From assembly GCF_029643425.1 (NCBI RefSeq), contig NZ_CP119106.1:2294001-2358000 (forward strand): a DNA stretch of 64,000 nt, in the 5' to 3' direction. This DNA is from Isoptericola sp. AK164 (GTDB lineage Bacteria; Actinomycetota; Actinomycetes; Actinomycetales; Cellulomonadaceae). Position numbers and translations under genes: made by a program. The notes under the pieces were generated by a model. That model saw only the letters and a program-made list of their open reading frames with translations. It was not told where the DNA came from and searched no databases. Shown piece after piece: positions 16,442 to 24,177 of this stretch. The first letter of the stretch is position 1; every line of letters begins with the position of its first letter.

Positions 16442-18159
16442 CGGCCCTCTCCGTCCCGCACGGTCAGCAGCGGCAGGTCGACGACGTCCTCGGCGGGCTC
16501 GACACCCAGCCCGATGCGGTCGCCGGGCCGGCCGGTGGCCAGCACGACGACGTCGGCACCCGGGGCGCACGTGCCCGCGCGGGCGACGACCTCCTCCAGG
16601 GCGGAGGCGCCGACGTCGGCGTCGGGCAGCACGGCGACGATGCCGGGGTCGTCCTCGCAGTCGTGGACGAGCCGGGCCACGGCGGTCGCGGCGCTCTGCG
16701 ACGGCACCCGGTCGGCCCGCAGGCGCCGGTGCGCCGAGCGCACCACGCCCGGGACGTCCAGGGAGCCCTGGTCGGCACCGACGGCGTCCAGGGCGCCGGC
16801 CAGGGCGGACACGGCGCTGACGAGATGGACGTCCTGGGGCGCCGGCACGGCGGCGAGCCGGGGCCGTGCCCCGGGTCCCCCGCGGGCGAGGTCGCGGGCG
16901 ACGAGCTCGGCGACGGCGTCGTCCACGTCGGCCAGCACGTCCGGCGGGGCCAGGACCAGCACGTTCGGGGTCCCGGCCGCCAGCGCCGCCTGCGCCAGGT
17001 CCGCCGTCGTCGGAGCCGTGTCGAGGTCGAGCAGCACCGCCGCCCCGCCGGTGGCCAGCTCGGAGGCCAGGGCCGGGGCCGACGTGGTCACCACGACCGC
17101 CCAGTCCGTGGGCGGCACCGCGAGGTGGCGGACGTGCACGTGCGAGATGGCTCCGCGCCGGGACCAGCGCCGCGGGACCGCGAGGGCCGCGTCGAGGTCC
17201 GGGGCGTGCACGTGCGCCTGCCACAGCGAGTCGACGTCGTCGGCGTGCGCCTCGCCCGCGGCGCCGCCGACCACGACCACGGAGTTGCCGACCTGGTCCA
17301 GGTCGGCCCGCAGCGCGTCCGCCACGGCGCCGGGGACGAAGCCCTCGGCATCGGCGGAGCGGTGCAGCACGAACATGAGCTCGACCTCGTCGAGGCTCCC
17401 GGGCTCCGGCTCGGTCGCACCCTCGGGCACCACCGGGGCGTCGTCGTCGTCCGGGTCGTGGCCCCGGAGGTCCAGGTCGAGCCGGACCGGAGCCGTGCTG
17501 CCGGGCACCGGGGACGCGCCGCGCTCCCCGGCGGCCCGCTGGGCGGCCGCCAGCGCGGCCAGCACCAGGACGAGGCCGCAGGCGCCGGCGTCGAGGACGC
17601 CGGCGGCGCGCAGCGGTGCCAGCGACCCGACGCTGCGCAGGGCCGCCTCGCGCGCCCCGCGCCGTGCGGCGTCGATGACGCTGAGCCGTCGCGGCGCGCC
17701 GAGGGGACCGACCATCCCGCCGGCCTCGGCGTGCCGGGCGGCGGCCGCGGCGGCGTCCGCGGCCGTGAGGATGGTGCCGGGCACGGGATGGGCGACGGCG
17801 CGCCGTGCGGAGCGCGCGGCCACGTCGAGCGCGAGGCCGAGCGTGTCCTGCCGGCTCGCGGCGACGGCGAACCCGCGCAGCCACTCGCTGAGGATGATCC
17901 CCGAGTTGCCGCGGGCCCCGAGCAGGGCGGCCCGGGCGGCGACCCGCAGGAGCTTCGCGCCGCCGTCGTCCGCGTTCGCGTCGTGGACGGCGCCCGCCGC
18001 CTCGCGCAGCGTGAGGTACATGTTGGTGCCGGTGTCACCGTCGGCGACCGGGAAGACGTTGACCCCGTCGAGCTCCGAGCGCGCCGCGTCGAGGGCCTCG
18101 ACGACGGTGTGCGCCCAGGTGCGCACCACGGCGGCGTCCAGGAGCTCGGGCTGATCCAC
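16438..18159 (-). CDS. DAK2-domain protein, fatty-acid-kinase FakA-like
   Basis: The protein of about 573 residues has the phosphate-binding NVFPVADGDTGTNMYLT and GARGNSGIILSEWLRGF motifs of DAK2/DhaL-type kinases near its N-terminus. A middle and C-terminal region follows, as in FakA (DegV-partner) proteins. In Firmicutes FakA phosphorylates fatty acids bound by FakB for phospholipid synthesis; no DegV/FakB gene is in the window. I chose GTG 18159 because a minus-strand TACGGT box (18167-18172) ends 7 nt before it. GTG 18168, three codons earlier, overlaps that box. Position next to recG is conserved in actinobacteria. Confidence 0.88.
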   Translation of the reverse strand: MDQPELLDAAVVRTWAHTVVEALDAARSELDGVNVFPVADGDTGTNMYLTLREAAGAVHDANADDGGAKLLRVAARAALLGARGNSGIILSEWLRGFAVAASRQDTLGLALDVAARSARRAVAHPVPGTILTAADAAAAAARHAEAGGMVGPLGAPRRLSVIDAARRGAREAALRSVGSLAPLRAAGVLDAGACGLVLVLAALAAAQRAAGERGASPVPGSTAPVRLDLDLRGHDPDDDDAPVVPEGATEPEPGSLDEVELMFVLHRSADAEGFVPGAVADALRADLDQVGNSVVVVGGAAGEAHADDVDSLWQAHVHAPDLDAALAVPRRWSRRGAISHVHVRHLAVPPTDWAVVVTTSAPALASELATGGAAVLLDLDTAPTTADLAQAALAAGTPNVLVLAPPDVLADVDDAVAELVARDLARGGPGARPRLAAVPAPQDVHLVSAVSALAGALDAVGADQGSLDVPGVVRSAHRRLRADRVPSQSAATAVARLVHDCEDDPGIVAVLPDADVGASALEEVVARAGTCAPGADVVVLATGRPGDRIGLGVEPAEDVVDLPLLTVRDGEGR

Positions 18160-18214
18160 GGTGCCCACCGTAGCGGCCCACCGTCGCGGTGACCCAGGGC
18201 ACGTCGGCGGCGCA

Positions 18215-18244
18215 TTGAGGGTTACGGCGGCGATCCGCTATCAT
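18215..18244 (+). promoter_or_regulatory. Promoter of rpmB
   Basis: TTGAGG (18215-18220) and TATCAT (18239-18244) are separated by 18 nt. Transcription should start near 18251, leaving a leader of about 90 nt before rpmB. It diverges from the leaderless DAK2 promoter. Confidence 0.7.
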
Positions 18245-18341
18245 CGTGTGGTTGCCTGGATCTCCGGGCACCCCCAAGACCACCGACCTTCACGCCCTGC
18301 TGCCCTGGCGCGGGACGTGACACGACGATTCAGGAGACACC

Positions 18342-18533
18342 GTGGCTGCCAACTGCGACGTCTGCGGCAAGGGCCCGGGCTTCGGGCACAGCGTTTCGCA
18401 CTCCCACATCCGGACCAAGCGCCGCTGGAACCCGAACATCCAGCGCGTGCGCGCCGTCGTCGCGGGCACCCCCAAGCGCGTGAACGTGTGCACCTCGTGC
18501 CTCAAGGCCGGCAAGGTGCAGCGCCAGGCCTGA
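18342..18533 (+). CDS. rpmB: 50S ribosomal protein L28, zinc-binding form
   Basis: The 63-residue protein starts with GTG 18342 preceded by AGGAG (18332-18336). [20 protein letters not shown] and the later [11 protein letters not shown] supply two CxxC pairs, the zinc-containing form of L28. It stands alone between the DAK2 gene and the GNAT gene and is followed by a strong hairpin, so it is a monocistronic unit. Confidence 0.97.
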   Translation: MAANCDVCGKGPGFGHSVSHSHIRTKRRWNPNIQRVRAVVAGTPKRVNVCTSCLKAGKVQRQA

Positions 18534-18558
18534 GCCTGCGCCATACGGCGACATGATC

Positions 18559-18600
18559 GACGACGCCCGTCGGGTCCGACCCGGCGGGCGTTGCGTCGTC
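18559..18600 (+). terminator. Hairpin terminator after rpmB
   Basis: GACGAC (18559-18564) pairs with GTCGTC (18595-18600), and GCCCG pairs with CGGGC inside it, leaving a 5-nt bulge. An inner stem CGGGT/ACCCG closes on a 3-nt loop. There is no U-tract, which is common for actinobacterial terminators. Confidence 0.6.
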
Positions 18601-18626
18601 TCCTGACGACCCTCCCGAGTGCAAAG

Positions 18627-18682
18627 AGTTCGTGAACTGTTCACCAATACCTCTTGGCGCCCCGGTCGGACCGTGGCAGGCT
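18627..18682 (+). promoter_or_regulatory. Promoter of the GNAT gene with overlapping inverted repeats upstream
   Basis: TTGGCG (18654-18659) and CAGGCT (18677-18682) are 17 nt apart, and the ATG follows 6 nt later, so the transcript is probably leaderless. Just upstream lie two overlapping dyads: AGTTC-GT-GAACT (18627-18638) and GTGAAC-T-GTTCAC (18632-18644). These could be an operator next to the -35 element. Confidence 0.55.
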
Positions 18683-18688
18683 GAGGCC

Positions 18689-19216
18689 ATGATGGTGGAG
18701 ACCGACAACGACGTGGTGATCCGATCGGCGAGCACGTCCGACGCCGGTGCGATCGCTCGGGTGCACCTGACCTCCTGGCGCAGCGCCTACGCGCACGTCC
18801 TGCCGGCGGACTACCTCGAGTCGCTCGACGTCGGTGAGCGCGCCGCCGAGTGGGAGAAGATCCTCCACCAGGGCCGCAGCAGCACGATCGTCGCCGAGGC
18901 CGACGGACGCACCCTCGGCTTCGCCAGCTACGGGCCGTCCCGCGACGAGGACGCCGAGGACGACTGCCTCGAGCTCTACGCCATCTACCTCGACCCCGAG
19001 GCCTGGGGACGCGGCGTCGCCCGCGACCTCATGCGCACGATGCTGGGCGACGTCGGGCCGCGCGCCCGGATCACGCTCTGGGTGCTCTCCGAGAACGAGC
19101 GGGCCCACCACTTCTACCGCCGCCACGGGTTCCAGCCCGACGGGATCGAGCGCATGGAGGACATCGCCGACGTCCCCGTCACCGAGCTGCGCTTCGTCCG
19201 CGAGCCCGAGCGCTGA
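18689..19216 (+). CDS. GNAT-family N-acetyltransferase
   Basis: The 175-residue protein contains the acetyl-CoA pyrophosphate-binding region YLDPEAWGRGVARDLMRTM (R/QxxGxG/A type) and the C-terminal LWVLSENERAHHFYRRHGFQPDG of the RimI-like GNAT fold. It should transfer an acetyl group to an amine on a small molecule or protein; the acceptor is unknown. ATG 18689 is immediately followed by a second in-frame ATG. The gene is convergent with thiL, with a 62-bp palindrome between them. Confidence 0.93.
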   Translation: MMVETDNDVVIRSASTSDAGAIARVHLTSWRSAYAHVLPADYLESLDVGERAAEWEKILHQGRSSTIVAEADGRTLGFASYGPSRDEDAEDDCLELYAIYLDPEAWGRGVARDLMRTMLGDVGPRARITLWVLSENERAHHFYRRHGFQPDGIERMEDIADVPVTELRFVREPER

Positions 19217-19226
19217 CCCCGCCAGA

Positions 19227-19288
19227 GTTGTGGGCATGAAATCTGCAGTCTCGGAACGTTCCGAGACTGCAGATTTCATGCCCACAAC
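19227..19288. repeat. 62-bp perfect palindrome between convergent genes
   Basis: The two 31-nt arms are exact reverse complements with no loop; the centre is AACGTT at 19255-19260. The outer arms begin GTTGTGGGCATGAAATCTGC. It sits 10 bp after the GNAT stop and 39 bp before the thiL stop, where it can act as a terminator for both. Its perfection, with no spacer and moderate GC (about 50%) in a 74% GC genome, goes beyond what termination needs. This suggests a dispersed palindromic element or a protein-binding or cruciform site. Confidence 0.85.
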
Positions 19289-19327
19289 GGTGGGTGGCGC
19301 GGGGCTCGACGCTGGGGTCGGGCAGGA

Positions 19328-20371
19328 TCAGGGCCGGAAGTGGTCCCAGCCGGTCGCCTCGTGCGACGGCTCGCCGTCGAGCAGCACCCGCGGCCCGGCC
19401 TCCCCGGCCTCCCCGGCGTCCCGGACGTCGCCGATCGGGCGGAAGCCCGCCGGCAACCCCTTCTCGGCCACCTCGGGCGGGAACGTCGCGAGCAGCCCGT
19501 GGTCCTCTCCTCCGGACAGCACCCAGGTGCGCGCCCGGTGGGCGCCGTCGGCGTCGTCGGTCGCGACCGCCACGTCGACGGCGGCCGGCACCAGCGCGGT
19601 CACGTCCCGCATCAGCACCCCCTCGGCGAGGTCGACGTCGACGCCGCTGGCGCGGGCGAGCCGACCGGCGTCGCGCAGCAGCCCGTCCGAGACGTCGAGC
19701 ATCGCCGTCGCTCCCGCGCGGGCCGCCGCGGGTCCCGCCGCGAGCGGAGTCTCGGGGCGCAGGAACGCCGTCACGTAGGGGCTGCGGGGGTTCGAGACGC
19801 CCGGTGCGCCGTCCGCAGGGCTCCCCGCCCCGCTGGAGAGCAGGTCGAAGCCGGCCGCCGAGGCACCCAGCGTGCCCGCGTGCGCGACGACGTCACCCGG
19901 CCGGGCCCCCGACCGCAGCACGGGGGCACGACCGTCGAGGTCGCCGTGGACGGTCACCGACACGACCACCGCGTCGCCGCCCGACAGGTCGCCGCCGACG
20001 ACGGTCGCCGGCCCGGACGCGTCGGCCAGCCCCCGGGCGAAGTCCGTCACCCACGCCACCGGCAGGTCGGCGGGCATCACCAGGGAGACCACCATCGACG
20101 TGGGACGGGCGCCCATGGCCGCGACGTCGGCGAGGTTCTGCACCGCCGCCCGGTAGCCGACGTCGTACCCGCTCGACCACGCGCGCCGGAAATGGCGCCC
20201 CTCGACGAGCACGTCGGTGGTCACGACGAAGCGGCCGTCGTCGGCGCGCACCACGGCGGCGTCGTCGCCCGGTCCGACGTCGACGCCCTCACCGATGGGC
20301 AGCAGCGGGAAGATCCGCGCCAGCAGCTCGGTCTCGTCGAGGTCGCGCACGCGCAGGGTGGGGTCGGTCAC
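19328..20371 (-). CDS. thiL: Thiamine-monophosphate kinase
   Basis: The 347-residue enzyme has VGPGDDAAVV and VVTTDVLVEGRHFRRAW (Mg-ATP and substrate binding), AAVQNLADVAAMGARP, MLDVSDGLLRDAGRLA and VLSGGEDHGLLATFP, all ThiL signatures. It phosphorylates TMP to thiamine diphosphate. GTG 20371 follows a minus-strand TAGGGT box (20378-20383) by 6 nt, so the transcript is leaderless. It is divergent from the DUF3515 lipoprotein gene, as in many actinobacteria. Confidence 0.96.
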   Translation of the reverse strand: MTDPTLRVRDLDETELLARIFPLLPIGEGVDVGPGDDAAVVRADDGRFVVTTDVLVEGRHFRRAWSSGYDVGYRAAVQNLADVAAMGARPTSMVVSLVMPADLPVAWVTDFARGLADASGPATVVGGDLSGGDAVVVSVTVHGDLDGRAPVLRSGARPGDVVAHAGTLGASAAGFDLLSSGAGSPADGAPGVSNPRSPYVTAFLRPETPLAAGPAAARAGATAMLDVSDGLLRDAGRLARASGVDVDLAEGVLMRDVTALVPAAVDVAVATDDADGAHRARTWVLSGGEDHGLLATFPPEVAEKGLPAGFRPIGDVRDAGEAGEAGPRVLLDGEPSHEATGWDHFRP

Positions 20372-20423
20372 GACCGCACCCTAACCGTCCGGACGGCGCC
20401 GCCGGGCCGGTTACCGTAGGCAC

Positions 20424-20891
20424 GTGCTGGTCCGTCGTCTCGCCGTGCTGCTTTCCCTGCCGTGCCTCGCGCTGCTCGCCGCCTGCACGCCGACCATCGG
20501 CGTGGAGGCTGCCCCGGACGCCGACGACCCCGACTGCGCGCCCGTCATGCTGGCCCTGCCGGACGTCGTCGCGGGCGACCTCGAGCGCGCGAAGGTCAAC
20601 GCCCAGGCGACGGCGGCGTGGGGCGAGCCCGGCGCGGCGGTGACGCTGCGGTGCGGCGTCGAGCAGCCCGGCCCGTCGCCCGACTGCCAGCGGATCGAGA
20701 CCGCGAACGGGTCGGTGGACTGGATCGTCGAGAGCAACGACACCGGCACGTGGCGGTTCACGACCTACGGACGCAGCCCGGCGATCGAGGTCACGGTGCC
20801 GCCGGCGGTCACCACGGACCACTCCACGTCGTTCATCGCGGACCTGACGGGAGCGATCGGTCAGGTCCCGCAGACGCGGCAGTGCACCTGA
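20424..20891 (+). CDS. DUF3515 lipoprotein
   Basis: The 155-residue protein has a lipoprotein signal ending LLAACTPT, followed by a conserved mature region with paired cysteines (PDCAPV, LRCGV, PDCQRI, RQCT). DUF3515 proteins occur beside thiL and ddl in actinobacteria and have no proven function; a cell-envelope role is inferred from the anchor and the ddl neighbour. GTG 20424 follows TACCGT (20412-20417) by 6 nt, a leaderless layout. Confidence 0.85.
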   Translation: MLVRRLAVLLSLPCLALLAACTPTIGVEAAPDADDPDCAPVMLALPDVVAGDLERAKVNAQATAAWGEPGAAVTLRCGVEQPGPSPDCQRIETANGSVDWIVESNDTGTWRFTTYGRSPAIEVTVPPAVTTDHSTSFIADLTGAIGQVPQTRQCT

Positions 20892-20908
20892 CCCGGCGGG
20901 CCGCCGGG
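20892..20908. terminator. Short GC hairpin between convergent DUF3515 and ddl genes
   Basis: CCCGGC (20892-20897) pairs with GCCGGG (20903-20908) around a 5-nt loop in the 19-bp gap between the two stops. It is small but could terminate both transcripts. Confidence 0.4.
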
Positions 20909-20910
20909 GC

Positions 20911-22047
20911 TCAGCGCAGGCCGGTGGGCCGCTCGAGGGCGAGCCGGATCAGCTCGTCGACGAGCTCGGGGTAGCTCATCCCGGTGGCCTCCCACATGCG
21001 CGGGTACATCGAGAACGGCGTGAACCCCGGCATGGTGTTGATCTCGTTGACGATCACCTGGTGGTCGGGCGTGACGAACACGTCGACCCGCGACAGGCCC
21101 TCGGCCTCCACCGCCTCGAAGGTGCGCACCGCGAGCTCGCGGATCTCCTTGACGACCGGCTCGGGCAGGTCGGCGGGGCAGGCCAGCTCCACGTGCGCCT
21201 CGTCGAGGTACTTGGCCTCGAAGTCGTAGAACGCGTGCGTGCCGTCGACGACGATCTCGCCGGGCAGCGACGCCCGGGGACGCTCGCCCCCGCGACCGCC
21301 GAGGACGGCGCACTCGATCTCGCGGCCGTCGATCGCGGCCTCCACGATCACCTTCGGGTCGTGCTCGCGGGCCTCCTCGACGGCGGCCGGCAGGTCGGCC
21401 AGGTCGTCGACGCGCGTGATGCCGAGCGAGGACCCGGCGCGGGCGGGCTTGACGAACACCGGCAGGCCCAGTCCCTCGACCCGCGCGACGCACGCCTCGG
21501 GGTCGGCCTCCCAGTCCCGCGGCCGGACGACCTCGAACGGACCCACGGGGATGTCGTGGCCGGCGAGCACCAGCTTCATGAAGTGCTTGTCCATACCGAC
21601 GGCGGAGGCCAGCACGCCGGCCCCGACGTAGCGCACGTCGGCCAGCTCGAGCAGACCCTGGACGGTGCCGTCCTCGCCGAAGGGGCCGTGCAGCAGAGGG
21701 AAGACGACGTCGACCTGGCCCAGGACGTCCGGCACCTGGCCGGGCTCCAGGGTGCGCAGCGTCCGCTCCCCCGCCGTCAGCGAGAGCACGACCTCGGCGC
21801 CCTCGTCGGAGGTGACCTCGGGGAGCCGGCCGGCGGTGATCTGCCAGCGCTCGGCGTCGTCCTCGGCGACCACCCAGCGGCCGGCGCGGGTGATGCCGAT
21901 CGGGACGACGTCGTAGACGTCGCGGTCGATGGCGCCGAGCACCCCGGCGGCGGTGGCGGCGGAGATCGCGTGCTCGCCGGAACGCCCCCCGAACAGGAGG
22001 GCGACGCGCGGCTTGCGCTCGGGGGCGGAGGACTGGGTGTCGAGCAT
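20911..22047 (-). CDS. ddl: D-alanine--D-alanine ligase
   Basis: The 378-residue ATP-grasp enzyme has LLFGGRSGEHAISAATA (N-terminal motif), FPLLHGPFGEDGTVQGLLE, VFVKPARAGSSLGITRV (ATP-binding loop) and the metal site VNEINTMPGFT. Tyr follows the D-Ala ligase pattern (the loop has FYDFEAKYLD), as expected for D-Ala-D-Ala rather than D-lactate ligases. It makes the dipeptide for peptidoglycan stem peptides. A minus-strand TAGGGT box (22055-22060) ends 7 nt before ATG 22047. In related genomes ddl adjoins gpsA; here about 7.7 kb of other genes intervenes. Confidence 0.97.
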   Translation of the reverse strand: MLDTQSSAPERKPRVALLFGGRSGEHAISAATAAGVLGAIDRDVYDVVPIGITRAGRWVVAEDDAERWQITAGRLPEVTSDEGAEVVLSLTAGERTLRTLEPGQVPDVLGQVDVVFPLLHGPFGEDGTVQGLLELADVRYVGAGVLASAVGMDKHFMKLVLAGHDIPVGPFEVVRPRDWEADPEACVARVEGLGLPVFVKPARAGSSLGITRVDDLADLPAAVEEAREHDPKVIVEAAIDGREIECAVLGGRGGERPRASLPGEIVVDGTHAFYDFEAKYLDEAHVELACPADLPEPVVKEIRELAVRTFEAVEAEGLSRVDVFVTPDHQVIVNEINTMPGFTPFSMYPRMWEATGMSYPELVDELIRLALERPTGLR

Positions 22048-22175
22048 CGAGGCGACCCTACCGGACCCGTCCCCCGCTCCGGCACGGCGCGGGACGTGTC
22101 GAGGTCGTCACCCGGCGCAGGCTCCGGATGACCGCTGCGCGCCCCGGTCGGCGGGACCGATGTTTGAATCGGGTC

Positions 22176-23327
22176 ATGACGACGCTGCTCTCCGACGACC
22201 TGCTCGCCACGATCCGCGGCCGGGCCGCGATCCACGACCGCGAGAACTCGTTCTTCGCCGACGACCTGGCGGACCTGCGAGCGGCCGGCTACCTCGCGGC
22301 GCTCGTCCCGACGTCGATGGGCGGCGCCGGCCTGACGCTGCGCGAGATCTGCCACGAGCAGGCGGCGCTCGCCGGTGCCGCACCCGCCACGGCGCTGGCC
22401 GTGAACATGCACCACGTGTGGACCGGCGTCGCACGCTACCTGCACGAGCGCGGCGACGACTCGCTGGACTGGCTGCTCGCCGAGGCGGCCGCGGGCGAGG
22501 TCTTCGGGTTCGGGTACTCCGAGGCGGGCAACGACCTGGTGCTGCTCGGCTCGCGCACGGAGGCCCGGCCGGACGGCACGGGCGGCTACACCTTCCACGG
22601 CCGCAAGATCTTCACCTCCAACTCCCCCGGCTGGACCCGTCTGGGGGTGATGGGCCTGGACTCGACCACCGACCCCGAGGACCCGCGCATCGTCCACGCG
22701 TTCGTCGCGCGCGACGCCGGCGGGTTCCAGATCCTCGACGACTGGGACACGGTCGGGATGCGGGCCTCCCAGTCCTGCACCACCGTGCTCGACGGCGCCC
22801 CCGCGCCCGCCGACCGCGTCATGCGCCGGATCGCACCGGGCCCGAGCCTGGACCCGTACGTGCTGGGGATCTTCACCAGCTTCGAGATCCTGCTGGCATC
22901 GGTGTACGCGGGGATCGCGGACCGGGCGCTCGAGCTCGCGGTCGCCGCGGTGGGGCGTCGCACCTCGATGAAGACGGGCAAGGCGTACTCCCAGGACCCG
23001 GACATCCGGTGGCGCATCGCCACGGCGGCCCTCGCCCAGGACGGCATCTGGCCGCAGATCGACCAGATCGCGGGCGGCATCGACGCCCGGGAGGACCGCG
23101 GCGCCGGATGGTTCCGCGCGACGTCGGGCCTCAAGGTGCGCGCCACCGAGACCGCGCGGCAGGTGGTCGACGAGGCGATCCGCTGCTCGGGTGGCTCGAG
23201 CTACTTCAACCGCTCCGAGCTGGGACGCCTGTACCGGGACGTGCTGGCCGGCATCTTCCACCCCAGCGACGACGAGTCGGCCCACTCCCAGGTGGCGCAG
23301 TCCCTCCTCGGCCCGCTGGAGGACTGA
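22176..23327 (+). CDS. Acyl-CoA dehydrogenase family flavoprotein
   Basis: The 383-residue protein has the ACAD N-terminal helices, FGFGYSEAGNDLV (FAD and substrate contact), YTFHGRKIFTSNSPG (the conserved beta-domain strand), DDWDTVGMRASQSCT, and the C-terminal helical domain with CSGGSSYFNRSELGRLYRDV. It probably oxidises a CoA thioester or a similar substrate using FAD, with an electron-transfer flavoprotein as acceptor. The catalytic base could not be assigned. A TTGAAT box (22164-22169) ends 6 nt before ATG 22176, suggesting a leaderless message. It is divergent from ddl and convergent with the TetR gene. Confidence 0.9.
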   Translation: MTTLLSDDLLATIRGRAAIHDRENSFFADDLADLRAAGYLAALVPTSMGGAGLTLREICHEQAALAGAAPATALAVNMHHVWTGVARYLHERGDDSLDWLLAEAAAGEVFGFGYSEAGNDLVLLGSRTEARPDGTGGYTFHGRKIFTSNSPGWTRLGVMGLDSTTDPEDPRIVHAFVARDAGGFQILDDWDTVGMRASQSCTTVLDGAPAPADRVMRRIAPGPSLDPYVLGIFTSFEILLASVYAGIADRALELAVAAVGRRTSMKTGKAYSQDPDIRWRIATAALAQDGIWPQIDQIAGGIDAREDRGAGWFRATSGLKVRATETARQVVDEAIRCSGGSSYFNRSELGRLYRDVLAGIFHPSDDESAHSQVAQSLLGPLED

Positions 23328-23405
23328 GCCGGAGCGAGCTCGCGAGCGCAGGCACAGTCCGACCAGAAGACCCCGGGGACCGAGCCGGAGCGAGCTCGCG
23401 AGCGC
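23326..23405. repeat. Two direct copies of a 24-bp repeat with palindromic core
   Basis: Identical 24-bp copies at 23326-23349 and 23382-23405 read GAGCCGGAGCGAGCTCGC followed by GAGCGC. The core GCGAGCTCGC is a 10-bp palindrome. The first copy overlaps the acyl-CoA dehydrogenase stop codon. Between convergent genes they could fold as a hairpin by pairing of their cores, or belong to a dispersed intergenic repeat family. Confidence 0.8.
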
Positions 23406-23416
23406 GGACCGGGACC

Positions 23417-24088
23417 TCAGACGCCGGCGCGGCGGGACCGTTCGATCCCGTCGAGCAGCAGCCCGAGGGTGAACTCGAACTCGGTCTGGCTGTCGCACCA
23501 GCCGAGCGTCGGGTCGGCCGGGTCGTGCAGCTCGGCGGCGACCATGGCCGTGATGTGCGGCACGGTCTGCGCCATCGCCTCGAGCGCCTCGGGCGTCGCG
23601 TCCTCGTCGCCCGCCTCGGGGCTGAACAGCTCCGAGGTGAACCCCAGCACCATGCTGCCCAGGGCGTGCATGGCGCGGTGCCCGAGCCGGTAGGAGCACC
23701 CGCCGCTGACCATCGCGCCCAGCACCCCGTCGTAGAGCGTGTAGACCCCGGGACGGATCGCGGGGCGCGATCCCAGCAGCGCGGGCAGCCACGGGTGGCG
23801 CAGCACCACCTCGCGGGCCACGAGGCACCGCGACCGGACGTCGGCGACCCAGTCGTCCCGGACGCCGTCGTCGCGGGCGGCCAGGCCGGCGTGGATCTCG
23901 GCGGCGACGACGTCGACGAGGCCGTCGAGCAGCTCGTCCTTCTTGCCGGGCAGGTGGTGGTAGAGCGACATCGCCTCGACCCCGAGCCGCGTCGCGACGC
24001 CGCGCATGGTCACCGCGCCCAGCCCCTCGGCGTCCGCGAGCGCCACGGCGGCCTCCAGCACGCGGTCGCGGTTCAACCCGTTCGACAC
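23417..24088 (-). CDS. TetR-family transcriptional regulator
   Basis: The 223-residue protein starts at GTG 24088 with an AGAGG-type ribosome site. The N-terminal helix-turn-helix is VTMRGVATRLGVEAMSLYHHLPGKKDELLD. The C-terminal domain (VLRHPWLPALLGSRPAIRPG) is of the TetR_C class related to tetracycline-type sensors. Twin operators lie between it and the DUF4386 membrane gene, so autoregulation and control of that gene are likely. The ligand is unknown. Confidence 0.93.
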   Translation of the reverse strand: MSNGLNRDRVLEAAVALADAEGLGAVTMRGVATRLGVEAMSLYHHLPGKKDELLDGLVDVVAAEIHAGLAARDDGVRDDWVADVRSRCLVAREVVLRHPWLPALLGSRPAIRPGVYTLYDGVLGAMVSGGCSYRLGHRAMHALGSMVLGFTSELFSPEAGDEDATPEALEAMAQTVPHITAMVAAELHDPADPTLGWCDSQTEFEFTLGLLLDGIERSRRAGV

Positions 24089-24112
24089 GATCCCACCTCT
24101 TCCCTCTGCCGA

Positions 24113-24145
24113 CCTTACGCCGTATGGTTGCCTTACGCCGTAAGG
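24113..24145. promoter_or_regulatory. Twin TetR operators CCTTACG-C-CGTAAGG
   Basis: A perfect 15-bp dyad CCTTACGCCGTAAGG lies at 24131-24145. A near-copy CCTTACGCCGTATGG at 24113-24127 differs at one base. They are 18 bp apart. The left copy contains the minus-strand TAAGGT (24112-24117), a plausible tetR -10 box, so binding would block tetR transcription and the divergent gene. Confidence 0.8.
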
Positions 24146-24177
24146 ATGCGGCCCGCTTCCTCTGGAGGGAACCCATC

